Positions 49,217 to 60,779 are shown, counted from the first letter of the stretch. The stretch: 64,000 nucleotides of DNA from Ailanthus altissimus (GCA_946807835.1 OX327693.1:1195501-1259500); one strand, 5' to 3'. The notes: generated by a model not told the origin, from the sequence alone. Translations and numbers: made by a program.

Positions 49217-49549
49217 AGATATTTGATTTGTCCCTAGTGAATAAATACGTATGTATTATTTTATTGTGTGTGGTTGGACTTAGTTTAAGTTTCACCAAGT
49301 GTAGTAATGGATTGATTTTAAGTAAGAATTTACAATGAATATATTCTGAGCTTCCGGTAACAAAGTTGCTACTGGTGACGTAGTAGAGTGTTAATCTCTG
49401 AGAAAACTCTGTGTATCTCCGGTTTACTAATTGTCCCAGTCATAATTCAATTGCTATAATTCTGAAAGAAATTAAAATGAATGATTAAGTATTATTGAAT
49501 GAATGTAAGTGATGTCGTGTGTCAGATCTTTTGGGTCTGAGGCGTGACA
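49217..49549 (+). repeat. Duplicated LTR end, copy 2
   Basis: Second copy; its end is the outer boundary of the solo LTR. Confidence 0.93.
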
Positions 49550-49554
49550 ACCAT

Positions 49555-50110
49555 TGATGACATCAGTAATGTATTTATAATCATCATTAAGGCCATCAAG
49601 GATTCATTCTATAAGATCCTCCTAATCAAGAGCCCTTAGTTATAAGCTTTAGTTGATCCTTAATTTAATATGCCCCTTGTGATAGTTTCGCATATATGTC
49701 AGCGAGAATGGTTTAAGCCTTGTGGGAGATGGTAGTAGTCGAAAGAAGAGGAACCATCAGAGTAGAGAGAGTCAACGATGGCATTAAAGATTAGTTGATC
49801 TTGATGAAACCAAGTAGAATATTCTGGGTTAGGGGTAGTGGTATTTTTAGGGGAGGGATTTTCGCGCCATTGACATAGCTATTGATGGTTTGATGGGAGG
49901 AGAGATTGATGGCAATGACAAGTTTAGTGGGTTCACTTTGGTTGTAAATGATGATTTAGGATTGAGAATTGGCCATTGCGAAAGACCAAAGAAGCAATAA
50001 GAAGAAATTCGAATTTGGTGGGGATAGATGTCCGAGTGCCAACTTGTAATGGCTAAGTTGTTGGCCGAGAAAGGAAGAAAGAAATTAGAGAGAGTCCTAA
50101 GATCTTATGG
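49555..50110 (-). pseudogene. Gag start of the old copia element
   Basis: Minus-strand reading begins MANSQS near 49977 and continues through EPTKLVIAINLSSHQT to a gag block LIEWILDGLNDDY-like (stop in place of Trp) just before the solo LTR. The typical UBN2 gag pattern is visible, with several stops. Confidence 0.75.
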
Positions 50111-50121
50111 CTCTGATATCG
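50110..50121 (-). other. Decayed primer binding site of the old copia
   Basis: Minus strand CGATATCAGAGC, one or two changes from the tRNA-Met PBS, directly next to the 5' LTR. Confidence 0.75.
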
Positions 50122-50404
50122 TGTAAAGATTTGAAAATATAAACATACTATTTTCCATCGAATGAAGAGTATTTATATAAGGGAGATGATAATTCCTCTA
50201 ATAAGAAATAAATCCTAAATAATATACAATTATCAAAATACATAACACTTTAGATAAACATAAAGTAACTTGATAAATAAAGAGATAAATATTAAGTACA
50301 AGCTTGATAAATAAAGAGATAAATAATATATAATTATTAAAATATTGAAAACTTAAATAAATACAAATACCTTGATAAATTAATAATAACAACTATATTC
50401 AATA
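50122..50404 (-). repeat. 5' LTR of the old copia element
   Basis: 283 bp on +, TGTAAAGATTTG to ATTCAATA. It pairs with 34493-34761. Confidence 0.82.
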
Positions 50405-50409
50405 CATAT

Positions 50410-50856
50410 CATTAAGATGTTTCCATATCAAAATTTTACATAATACCACATAATAACGAAGATCACGATAAAGTTAGAACTACGCTTACTTGAAGAGGTT
50501 AATAATTATTTGAAGGAAAAGAAACATCGAAATGTTGATTGTAATACAAACACCAAGTAGCCATTAACGTACTCATACGACTTAAGAGGAAAATGTGGGA
50601 AAGGTATGTCCCAGGCAAAAAAAAAAAAACATGCGCTTTAAATTTAGAATAATGCATACACTTTTTGTTACTCAACAATTTTACTTTAAATAATGTGTTA
50701 AAAAATTATTGAATGATAAAATAATGTTTACCACTCAATAATTATTTAACGTATTAATTTAAAATAACATTTAAAAAAATGCATCATTATGCTTAAATTT
50801 ATAATCTGCCAACCAACTGCTTATCGAATAACATAGAAATTAAGAAGACTCGCTAC
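50410..50856. other. Intergenic, 3' side of the reductase gene
   Basis: AT-rich with an A-run at about 50617-50630. It should include the 3' UTR of the minus-strand reductase gene. Nothing else seen. Confidence 0.5.
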
Positions 50857-52318
50857 CTATTCCTTTTTCCGTGTCCCTAATTTGAGTTGTGCCCTCTTTC
50901 TAATTCCAAGAGAATGCCGTAGAAGCCATGCATCGACTAGGCTCTTTGGCAATAAGTGCAGGAAACTCCATATGAGTGAATGAGGCCAGTAGGGTGTGCA
51001 ACGGGGTTCATAACCTATCCATCGCATAGCCGCCCCTGCATAAGTGTGGGTTGACGGAGCAAATAATGTAGGTTTCCTGATTGATGACAACTTGGTTGCC
51101 AACTGCAATGGAACCTGCATCCAGAAATATGTTTATTGGAGAGCACAAATTAAAGCTAAACAAATAGATTAAGGGTCTCTTTGACATAAGGTAGTGGTGG
51201 TGGTGGTGTTTCACTCCACAATATACAATTGTGAGGTGATGTGACCCAATTCGGTACCATTTCTCAAGACAAGAATAATTAAACGACCAAGACATTGGAC
51301 TCGTGGTCAACAAAGGCATACAATTTTATTTTCTCACAGCACAAAGCTACATCAAATATTGTATTTGGGAGAACACCCCTATAAACAGTAAAGATTATTT
51401 ATGTCTCAAGCAGAAAACACATATTATTCTGTTGTAAAACTCTTAAAATTGCTAGTCAAACTATCAGGATCATTACCAAATCAAATGAAGAATTCAAACA
51501 TAGCAAGAAAGTACCTGACACTGCACATCGATCCCACTTTTCTTATATTCAACATGGAGACACCTTGAGAATTGATCAACATACCTGCAAATTAAACACA
51601 TTTATAATAGATATATTCTTTTACTGCTAAATACAAAAGTAAATTTTTAATTCTTAAATCGAAAAAAAGCAAATGCTTACGCTTTTGTGGCAGCATAAAC
51701 AGAGTAAAGAGGATAGGAAGGGATTATAATGGAAGCACCGGCGCCGATGTTAACAATAGCACCTCTCTTCCTCTTCAACATCCCAGGCAGAACAGCCTGA
51801 GTAACCTTACTAGTACCCTCCACGTTAATCTTAATCAAAGTCTTCAACAATACATCATCAACTTCATGAAAGAACTTTGCATAAGGATACGAATTCCCAA
51901 CATTGTTAATCAAGACACCAATATCTAATCCCTCAATAGCCTCTTTAATCCTCTCAATACCTTCATCAAGATCGCCACTGAAATCAAGAACAACACTCTT
52001 GATCTGGGTTTGGACATACTTAGCTTGAATAGAATTTGAAACATCTTTCAGTTTATCAGGATTTCGGCCGACCAAAACCAGATTAATCCCTCTCTTGGCC
52101 AACTCAAACGAAAAACTTTTGCCAATACCATCAGTTGGTCCGGTTACAAGAGCCCAGGAACCATATTTCTTGAGATTCTTGGCAGGTCTAAGGAAGTAAA
52201 TGTAAACCCAGTTGAGAACACTTAAACAAAGTTTCAAAACAGAAAGAGAACCAATAGTGAACAAAGCAAGAATCCAAAAAGGTTCAGCCTTGAGAGTATT
52301 AAGAAAACGACACTCCAT
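50857..52318 (-). CDS. KCR1: Very-long-chain 3-oxoacyl-CoA reductase (KCR-like)
   Basis: Three exons on the minus strand: 52318-51681, 51584-51515, 51114-50857, all at GT..AG; 966 bp, 321 aa, close to plant KCR1 length. KCR does the first reduction in the ER fatty-acid elongase, turning 3-ketoacyl-CoA into 3-hydroxyacyl-CoA with NADPH for waxes, sphingolipids and storage lipids. An N-terminal hydrophobic segment (about 14-43) is followed by the SDR nucleotide-binding TGPTDGIG (59-66), NNVG (138-141) and YAATK with catalytic Tyr208 and Lys212. The end RKKE resembles an ER retrieval signal. Oddity: where family members usually show GSG before the Tyr, this reads GAG (Ala193), so the usual catalytic Ser seems replaced. 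It may be KCR2-like or impaired; reading frame and splice sites are intact. Confidence 0.9.
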
Positions 52319-53570
52319 TCCTTTTTTTTTTGCGCGAGAAAATGTGTTTTATGTGGATCTTGAGTGCAAAAGGACACCAAAATATTTACCCAAAACCCTT
52401 CTTTTTTCTCTCTCTCTCCAGCAGATTTGTATCACCTAAACCTCCCAAAAGTGATTTGCTTTGAAATTTTATCCGTCACGAGAAGGATGGCTGAAATTGT
52501 GAGAGGTCGGCTATGCGAGTCATGAAGAACTTGCATTTAAGGTTGCTATATTATTAAATGTTGTGGTGTGGATGTTGAAGAAACAGATAAATTTTAAAGT
52601 TCTTATCTTTAAAAGAATATAAATTCGAAGCACCAGCACATTAAAGAGAGGCGGTGAAGTAGAGTGGGTTTGGCAGGGACAAGTGAGCATTAAAGAGAGG
52701 CCGCTGAAGTAGGTTCATATTATTGAAGAAAAATCAAACTCCACGGAAATCGGTATAAAATTAATGTTACATCTTTTAAGTTTTAAATTATATTTTAAAT
52801 AATAATAATATATTAATTAATTATTAGATAATAAAATAATAAAATAAATAATTTTAAAATTTATATTATTTTATTATTTAATAATTACTTTATATATCAT
52901 TATTTAAGATAAAATTTAAAATATATAATATTATTAATCGATAAAAACTTTGCTCAATTTCAATTCTTACCGCTGATTGTTAGTTGTTAGTTGGAAGGCT
53001 TGTCACAAATATATTTGCACAGCATTCACAAAGTCTCGTATTACTTTTCAAAGGTATAATATTACTTTTCATAAGATACAAGTGAGCATTAAATGGCACA
53101 ACTAATATCCATAAAAATTTGGTTATGACCATTCAACAACAGTAAAAATAAAAAATAAAAAAGGAGATTTTATTTTTAACACCTTGAGGAATTAGTTAAT
53201 TTCATAAATACTCAAGAGTTTAAAATTTTGACATTAATATTAATATTTTTAACAAAATATGCATGCCTAATTATTAAGAATATTATATTAAAACTAATAT
53301 ATTTTATGTAAATGTGCATCATATAATTAAATTATCCTTTACATGCTAAAAAAAGTTGATATGACAACTATCACCTACACAAGTTCTAAAAACTTTATTT
53401 TTTAATACAGATTTTGATTTTTATTTTAATAATAATAAAAATAACAAAATAAAAATAGACTCCTTAAAAAGTAAAAAATAATACCAATAATAAAATAATA
53501 AAAATGAAAACAAAAAATAAAAATACTTTGAATATACGGAATATTTAAAATTTAAAAATTTAAAAATACT
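52319..53570. other. Intergenic, upstream of the reductase gene
   Basis: Contains the reductase 5' UTR, with a pyrimidine tract at about 52402-52420, and presumed promoter. A ~22-bp block GCATTAAAGAGAGGC is repeated at about 52639 and 52687. From 52740 on it is AT-rich with no gene. Confidence 0.5.
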
Positions 53571-53579
53571 TTAAAAAAT

Positions 53580-54300
53580 GAGAAAAATTCACAAATAACC
53601 TTTTAATTATTTCATTATTTTTGTTTAACCAAATATAAAACAGTTATACTTTATTAGCCAAATAACTTATTTTTGGACACATTTATCCTTATATCAAATT
53701 TATAATTTCTTTCATTTTTTTTCCTACGAAACTTCATTAAACAAAGTTTATTAACCGAATATTTTTGAAGTTGTTATTGTAAAAATCAAAGTGTTGCTAA
53801 GAATCGGCTTTGAATCAAATCAAAGAAATAGCTTCGGTAAATTTTTTAAACTTTGTTAGAAAATTTAAATTTGTTAGAAATTAGATAAAATTTACATTTG
53901 AAGTTAAAAGTAGTTGTTATTAACGAACTAAATAAGTTAGAATGGTATAAAAGGCGTTGAAATCCAGCCAAAAATAAGTTTTGGAGTGTGTTTGGCGAAA
54001 ACCAGGCGGCGATCGGTGCGGCCGCCGTCAATTTAGGCATCGCGGGGCACATCTCGGGCCAGAGATGTGCCCCGAGATGCGCATATTGTGCCCGCCGCGG
54101 GCTCGAGATGGCCCCGCGGCGCGCACAACATGCGCATCGCAGGGGTACATCTCGGCCCGAGATGTACCCCCGCAATGCGCATGTTGTGCGTGCCTCGGGG
54201 CTGTCTCGGGCCTGAGACGGCCCCGCGGCGCGCACAATGTGCGCATCGCGGGGAACATCTCGGGCCCGAGATGTGCCCCCGCGATGCGCAATTTTTTATT
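53580..54300 (+). repeat. Left terminal inverted repeat of the MULE
   Basis: It can be aligned with the reverse complement of 60830-61387 over most of its length: ACAAATAACC, TATACTTTATTA, GGACACATTTATCC / GAACACATTTGCCC, TTTTTGAAGTT, GAATGGTATAA / GAATGGTGTAA and then the GC-rich part. The outer ~430 bp are AT-rich; the inner ~270 bp are the hairpin array. Confidence 0.85.
54037..54290. repeat. GC-rich alternating hairpin array in the MULE TIR
   Basis: Five successive near-perfect palindromes lie about 50 bp apart. Type 1 has a core ACATCTCGGGCCCGAGATGT with arms GCGCATCGCGGGG (centres about 54059, 54156, 54270). Type 2 has a core of the TCTCGGGCCTGAGA kind flanked by GGCCCCGCGG (centres about 54108 and 54211). 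The middle one, 54121-54191, pairs over about 70 bp. The array thus consists of about two and a half ~105-bp tandem units. An open frame runs through it but is almost surely not coding. Confidence 0.9.
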
Positions 54301-54372
54301 TTTTTAAATAATTTTACTAATTTTCCTATTTGTGAACTTTTCCTATTTTTGTTTTTTATTTTTTCAGGTCAT

Positions 54373-56884
54373 ATGGAGTGTGATGCAATAGTTATTTGTT
54401 TTGGAGGAAAGTGGAAGAGTTCTAATGACGGGGAAGAAAGCTATGTTGATTATAGTAATTTTAAAATTTCGGTTCCGAAAGATATTAATTTTGAAGATCT
54501 TTTAAATGCAGTATGTTATACTTTGGGAGTCGACAATGTGAACTGTAAGGTGACTTTGAAAATCAAAATTGATGCAACGAGGTATAACCTAAAGCCTATT
54601 GAGATTAGAAATGACAGTGATGTTCGATTTTTTTTAAGCGCTAATAGAATATCGTACTGTCCTTTATGTGTAACAGTGGATCCTAGAGCTCCTATTTATG
54701 AAGATAATGTACAGCCCCTCAATCAAAATCCACCATCAATTTATGCTCATTTTATGTCAGCTAACGGTAGCAACCAAGTGAGCCATACATCTCTATCAGT
54801 TCCAGCAGTGGTTTCTGCAAACACAACGAACGAGGAGAAACATAATGAAGACCCAGCCTATACACACTATGCTTGTGATGACATTGAAAATGTTAGGGAT
54901 GTGGAAGGGGACTATGATGATGTTAGAAATGTTGATAATTTAGAAGGGGATGATTTAGCAGAAGGCGGACGTTGTTATGTTTCGACAAGCTCCCTAAATG
55001 TTGAAGCTAGAAGAATAGATTTTTGTGAGGCAGAAAACCCCTTTGCGTTTATGCCTCCAATACCACCATCAGACTTGGGCATTTCATATAAGATATCGAG
55101 TAGTGGAATTGACGATGTGTTTGTAGGAAAGTTGTTTGATAGTAAAGACGAACTTCACCAGGCTATTAGTATGGTAGCACTTAAAGGTAATTGGAGCTTT
55201 AAAGTGTCAAGGTCGACAAAAGATCGTTTTGAGATCAAATGTGATGATGATAGATGTCGATGGCGATTACGTGCAGTGTCGACAGATGCAAGGAAATATT
55301 TTATTGTGCGCACAATTGATTCAAGTCACGTGTGCCAATTAGATCGATTGCGCGATGGTCATCGACAAGTAAAGTCTCAGATTATTGGCAAATTTATAAA
55401 AAATAAGTTTGCATCTGCGAGTCGACTTTATAAACTGAAGGAAATCCAAGCAGACATACGTGAGGAGTTTGGTGTGGACTTAACTTACCCTACTGCTTGG
55501 CGGTCTAAGGAGCATGCATTGGTGTTGATACGTGGTACTTCAGAGGGTTCATATAAATTACTTCCTGCATACTGTCATATATTGGAACAACAGAACCCTG
55601 GTACAGTCACGCATTTAGAGATTGACGATTGCAAGCACTTCAAATATTTCTTCATGGCTCTTGGACCATGTATTAGAGGGTTCCAATCTTCCATCCGACC
55701 GATTATTGCAGTTGAACAATGTTTGTGGCTGTTTGCAAGGATGGAAACAACCAGATTTTTCCACTTGTATAGGGTATTGCTGACTCTGAAAATGATGCTT
55801 CATGGAAGTGGTTTATGGAAAAACTCCGAGGAGTTATTGGCGATCTTGAGAACCTTGTATTTATATCTGATCGACATGCTAGTATCGAGAAGGCCATTAA
55901 AGAGGTATTTTCTAATGTATATCATGGTGTATACATCCATCACTTGAAGTGTAATTTGGTAGCACGATATAAGATACCATCGCATACAACAAAAGGAAGG
56001 GGATACTTGGCCTCCTATTTTGTTGCTGCCAAGGCGTATCACATAGTTGACTTTCAAAGGGAAATATATAAGATGCGAGAAATGAAACCGGAGGCAACGA
56101 GATACTTAGAGGAGGAGGTTGGTTTTTCAAAATGGGCTCGATCAATGGGAGCATTCAGAAGATATGACATCATGACCACCAACATTGTAAAGAGCATTAA
56201 CGCTGTTGCGAAGGATGCATGTGGCATGACAGTGACTGCCTTAATTGAGTGGATCCGAGATTTAATGCAAAAATAGTTTGTTGAGAGACGTGAGGCTGCA
56301 GAAAATATGTCAAACTTCTTGACCACTTGGGCCCATGACAAGATTTGGAAGCACAATGATGATTTCGCTCGCATGACAGTGCATGCAATAGATCGATCTC
56401 GTTTTATTGTTAAGGACGGAAAAAGAAATAGAATAGTAGACATCCCGGGGAAGTCATATAGTTGTCAAAAGTTTGATATGCGGTAACTACCGTGTCCTCA
56501 TGCACTTGCAGTATGCAGGCAGGTCAGATTCCAATACCAGACTCTTTGTTCGCGATATTACACGACTAAGTGTTTGTTGCGTGCATACAGTGAACCAGTA
56601 AATCTGGTTGGTCATCTGTTAGATTGGATTGTTCATCCGTTAGATTGCGTGCATACAGTGAACCAGTAAATCCGGTTGGTCATCCGTTAGATTGGATTGT
56701 TCCAGAGGAGTTAAGAGCTGCTGACATCCAGCCTCTTATAGTACGTCGGCAATCAGGAAGACGTCGGAAGAATCGAATTCTATCGCAAGGTGAGGCTCCC
56801 ACGAAGAATGTATGCAGTCGCTGTAAGTAGCATGGACATAATCGACAAACTTGTCGAAACCCAATTCCATTACATGGTAGTTAA
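54373..56884 (+). pseudogene. MULE transposase (mudrA-type), broken
   Basis: I start it at ATG 54373, six bases after TTTTTTCAG, a likely 3' splice site of a leader intron; the frame upstream lies in the TIR hairpins. Parts in order: an N-terminal PB1-like segment (FGGKWKSS), an acidic linker, the MuDR DNA-binding domain (residues about 247-323, FVGKLFDSKDELHQAISM), the MULE catalytic domain, SWIM zinc finger (CQKFDMR-stop-LPCPHALAVC) and a C-terminal zinc knuckle (CSRCK-stop-HGHNRQTC). At about 55713 a deletion removes the usual DGTHLKG block with the first catalytic Asp and shifts the frame; the rest continues from 55815 (SDRHASIEKAIKE). Stops lie at 56274-56276, 56484-56486 and 56827-56829, and a 68-bp tandem duplication at 56579-56714 shifts the frame again. 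It cannot act. Confidence 0.9.
56579..56714 (+). repeat. 68-bp tandem duplication in the transposase
   Basis: Units 56579-56646 and 56647-56714 both start GCGTGCATACAGTGAACCAG. Because 68 is not a multiple of three, the duplication changes the frame. Confidence 0.92.
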
Positions 56885-57239
56885 TGTGTTCTTTATGAGT
56901 TATATTGGTATTTTAAAGTCATATAGTTATGGGCTTTATTTGACTAGTTAATTTGCATTTTTTTTACGATTGCGTTTAATTGATAAGTTTATTATATTCT
57001 ATTAAATAAGGAAAATTTATTTTATTTTCTAAAATTCCTAGATTAAAACGGACAGAGTTTCCCCTATTTTTTCTCAAAATCTATATTTCATAAACCTGCA
57101 GAAAATACACTTCAAATATTTCTCACATCTCTTAGCTGTAAAGGAGACCTCCCGTCCCTACCCAAATCAATCAACATCATTTTACAATTTACAATAAAAT
57201 GTATAAAATACATAAAAAAAAACTTTATAAACATACAAA

Positions 57240-60200
57240 AGTTAATTTTCTTTCACTACTTTTTTGCACATTTCCATAAGTCAGTCACCATTTTGGTCCT
57301 AAAAAATGACCCATGCTCAGAACCAAAATCTAGGGGATGACAACACATCAAAAACTCTATAAACATACAAACATAAACCCCACAATCTTCACTATTCACT
57401 GTCTATTGTGGCACTCCATCCTTTAATCTAATTACATGAAAAGGGGTTAAGTCAGGTGTAATTTGTCGTTGCTCATATAATCTACAAGCATTTAGGTAAC
57501 GAGGTAACAACGTAGCTAATGGCAGGACATGATTCTCAATCACGCCATCGGCAAATCCCTTGATGCTAGAATCGTAGATCAATATTTACCGATGCAAGAT
57601 GTCCACCTCAGCCGTTACCCAATATTGTTGATTGTAGTTGACAGGAATATAAACCTACATAAAATTCAAATAAGTCTTAGAAATAGTACTACAAGTTATA
57701 AACAAAAATAACAACATTCACACAAAATAGTACTACAAGTTATAAACAAAAATAACAATATTTACCTTATCAACCTCAATCCACATACGTGCACCGAGTA
57801 AATCTTTTTTAGCGCCTTGAGCATATGCCATCGCTTTATCACTCTATACAATGCCAGCCATGTCATTTTTGTGCTGCTCATAAAGGAGTCTAAAAGACTC
57901 CTACAAATGCAGGGCCATCGAATAATCAATAAAATTGAAATAACAAAATATAAATAATTTAATTCATCACTCACAAAGAAGTACGAATCCACAGAAGTGG
58001 ATAAATGAGGCAATGTATTAGTGCAACCGTATTGCCTAAGCCGAATCACCTTCAAATACTCATTAATATACTGTATTTAGAAACAATAACCGTCAAGTGA
58101 GTGTGTAAATTTAGAAATAAATAAAATGAGATAATTATTCAATAATTTACTTACAAAGTCATCTAGCCAGCTGTGTAACAATTCCCGAAACCACGCCGGG
58201 TTAGCGTCTAGCCCAGGTAAGCTGACTACACCCTCATCCTTGTTCATCCAAGCCTGAAACTCAACCATGATAGTCGAGTCTATCTGCTGCAATGGATTCA
58301 TGTTTGCTTGAGGTTGTACTTCAATTTCAAATTTCTTCTTCTCGTGTATCCTTTGTAGAAATGGATTTGTATATAGGGTGTGCAAATACCATGCAGGCCT
58401 ATACTGTCTCCCAAATTGACTTACTCCCTTATGCGGGGCAGACAAGATCTCAACACTTACAGGACTGTCAATCAGTGGCTGGGACAATATATCATGACCA
58501 GTAGCTGGGGTCTGAAAATCATATTGACAGTCTGCCGGTGTGTTCTCTCCAAACTAAAATATATGTATATATTAAAATAAATAAAACTGCAATTAAGGTA
58601 ACGAAAAATAATTGCGTTTAAAATTTATTTTGCTTACCATATTATGGCTTTCATTCTGTTGGAATGAGCATGACTGCCTAAACCACATCATCATTTATTG
58701 CATCTGCTGTGTAAGATCGGTCCGGAGTTGATTAACACTTGTTAAAATTTCATCTCTATCCTTGTCCATTCTTTGTAGAAGTGCAGCTTGCGCAGCTTCA
58801 GTATGCTTAAATCTCTTAATCATCTCCTCCCGCAGCTGCTCAATCTGATGTGTTAAGCCATGGTCTACAGATGCACTGTGTTCAGACTTTAAAAAACATA
58901 ACCATAGTTAATGACTTATTTAGAAATATTAGAAATATATTGAAATTTCTCTTTAGTTAATCACGTAAATAAGTAATATACCGTTGCTCCTGCCACTGGT
59001 GCTGACATTTGTGAGTTTATCCATTCATATCCACCCCCCTCCACATCCATAACATCATCGTTAGGATCGCTAAAATGGGCATAGGTCATGGGGCACTTGC
59101 TCTTGCTGAAATCAGACATATTTGGTAAGTCCCCAACATAACTTCCGCTTAGAATGCCTATACGTCTAACCAGGCGCACAATTGCCTCTTTCTTCTCATG
59201 GTCTTTTGGTACTAATTTACGATGTACCGAAAGAACCTATAAATCAACCAACCATATTAAGTTACGCTTAAAACAAAATAAAAGTTATAAACCAATATAT
59301 ATATTTTTCATTCATATCAACACATACCAAATCCTTTTCTAATATTGTTTCCTGAACCTCATCGAACAATAGAGTCCCTCGAGTCGTCCAATTCAAAATA
59401 CAAGGGAAGCGATCACCATTATGATAACCAAAAATCTCTCCGCACACTGGAATTGCCTCGAAAATTCATACCTAATATAATTATTTTTAAAATATAAGTT
59501 TGACGTATACAAACAAAATATATAATTAAGATCAAAAAGTTAAGTACAAGAAAATTATAGCGTACCAGAAATGCGTGCGAAAAGCCATACACGTTGTAAC
59601 TCTCAAACTTCTTCTGTGCAAACCCTTTCCTTTTTATTTTCTCAAGTTTTTGGAATGCAGCCTTCTTAAGTGAGTTATGAAGCACGGTCCATGTAATATT
59701 GCCTCATGGATACTTATTAAACTCATCAAGGTCATCCACTAAATATAGAACAAAATTTTGAATTCCACTACGCTCGTCACGTGGAATCAAAACATGATGC
59801 ACAAAATAAAATAAACTCAACTTTACTGCATCTGCATCGTCCATTTTCTCCAAATTTATACGTGCATACCATTGATCAAGAAATATGTAAGATAATTTCT
59901 TTACCCCAGAAAAATATGTATCCCATAATCGAGTGCCCAATTTTCTATGCAGCTGCTGGGCGGGAAGGTAATCTCGCATTTATAGTCCAGTGATTAGTAC
60001 AAACTCCTGCCGGCTAAAACGGATGCGTTTCCTCCCTATGTAAAACCACATCTCATCTTCTAAATTAGAGGTATGCACCTCACGCAACAATAACTCGTGC
60101 ACCAAAATACCAGAGAATGTCAACTCTGACATATCTAAGAAATGCCCCATACACGTCTGCCTAAATAATATTTTTTGATTTGTTGTCAATTTATCTTTAA

Positions 60201-60290
60201 TGCAATGTAGACCTCACATCTTAGTATAAGCAGTCACTGATGCACGAAAAAATATATGCTCTAGAATTCTATATTTTTTTGATACGTTCT
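57240..60290 (-). pseudogene. MULE-borne Ulp1-like (C48) protease gene with DUF1985
   Basis: A multi-exon minus-strand gene. The N-terminal part is DUF1985 (60189-59980, LFRQTCMGHFLDMSELTFSG and RFSRQEFVLITGL), continuing to 59704 (KKLSYIFLDQWYARINLEK), then HAFLV and a donor GT at about 59566, then FEAIPVCGEIFGYHNGDRFP. The C-terminal half is a C48 (Ulp1/SENP) domain: DKVYIPVN, YWVTAEVD, IYDSSIKGFADG, and VNSEDCGVYVC. Catalytic Asp (57571-57573) and Cys (57382-57384) remain, but the catalytic His before WV is Tyr (57622-57624). Stops occur, e.g. at LITGL-stop, W-to-stop before IFEAIP, and VPQ-stop. Ulp1 enzymes cut SUMO or related tags; plant MULE copies have no proven role. Confidence 0.87.
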
Positions 60291-60779
60291 CTTTCCTGTA
60301 ACAATAAAAAAATAAACAAAATACATTAATATTAAGAAAATTAATAATCAGAGAAATATTATTTACAGAAACAATTAATTTAACATACATAAAAATTATA
60401 ATACATTATAATAATTAATTACTAACATATTAATTAACATATTATAATAAAATCAAACCAAACTTAATAATTAATTACTCACATATTAATATTAATCAAC
60501 ATTAATTATATATTAAAATCAAAATAATCATATATAATTATAATTACATAAGGTACTCACAATAATAATAAAAAATGTTACAAACCAAAATTAATGAGTC
60601 ATTTAAGCAAATTTTTCCATCTATTAGATAGATCAATTCCTTCTAAATTTTATTTATGAAATTTTTTTTTATTTAATTTAAATAAAATTATATTTATCTA
60701 AATTCTATTAATGTAATTTTATTAATATATTTAATTAATTTAAATTTAATTAAATTTAATTAATTTAAAAAAATAAATT

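Larger units (their letters stand above)
46483..49549 (+). repeat. 3.07-kb solo LTR with duplicated 3' end
   Basis: A single terminal repeat from TGTAGTAACCAG to GGCGTGACA flanked by a perfect 5-bp duplication ACCAT (46478-46482 and 49550-49554); removing it restores the interrupted copia gag. It has a TATA box TATAAAAATA (46726-46735) followed by a purine-rich leader (46793-46851), so the sense direction is +. No protein is encoded. The last 333 bp occur twice (48876-49208 and 49217-49549) and both copies end in GGCGTGACA. The size suits a large gypsy-type LTR, but the family is inferred from the ends only. Confidence 0.85.
34493..50404 (-). mobile_element. Old Ty1/copia element split by nested insertions
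   Basis: On the minus strand this reads 5' LTR (50404-50122), PBS, gag, protease, integrase, RT, RNase H, 3' LTR (34761-34493). The flanks are CATAC (34488-34492) and CATAT (50405-50409), a 5-bp target duplication with one change. It is interrupted by a 3.07-kb solo LTR (46483-49549, in gag), a gag-only element (42614-45777, at the end of protease) and a plus-strand copia fragment of ~5.3 kb (between integrase and RT). Without these it would be about 4.4 kb, near normal copia size. Confidence 0.88.

Noticed and set aside
46483..49549. MULE-like 9-10-bp target duplication ACAACCATTG around the solo LTR
   Set aside because: The longer match depends on bases belonging to the element ends. With TG..CA boundaries a clean 5-bp ACCAT duplication fits an LTR.
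54067..54372. N-terminal part of the long open frame leading into the MULE transposase
   Set aside because: It reads through the hairpin array of the TIR in several frames at once, and a 3' splice-like TTTTTTCAG precedes the more plausible ATG at 54373.
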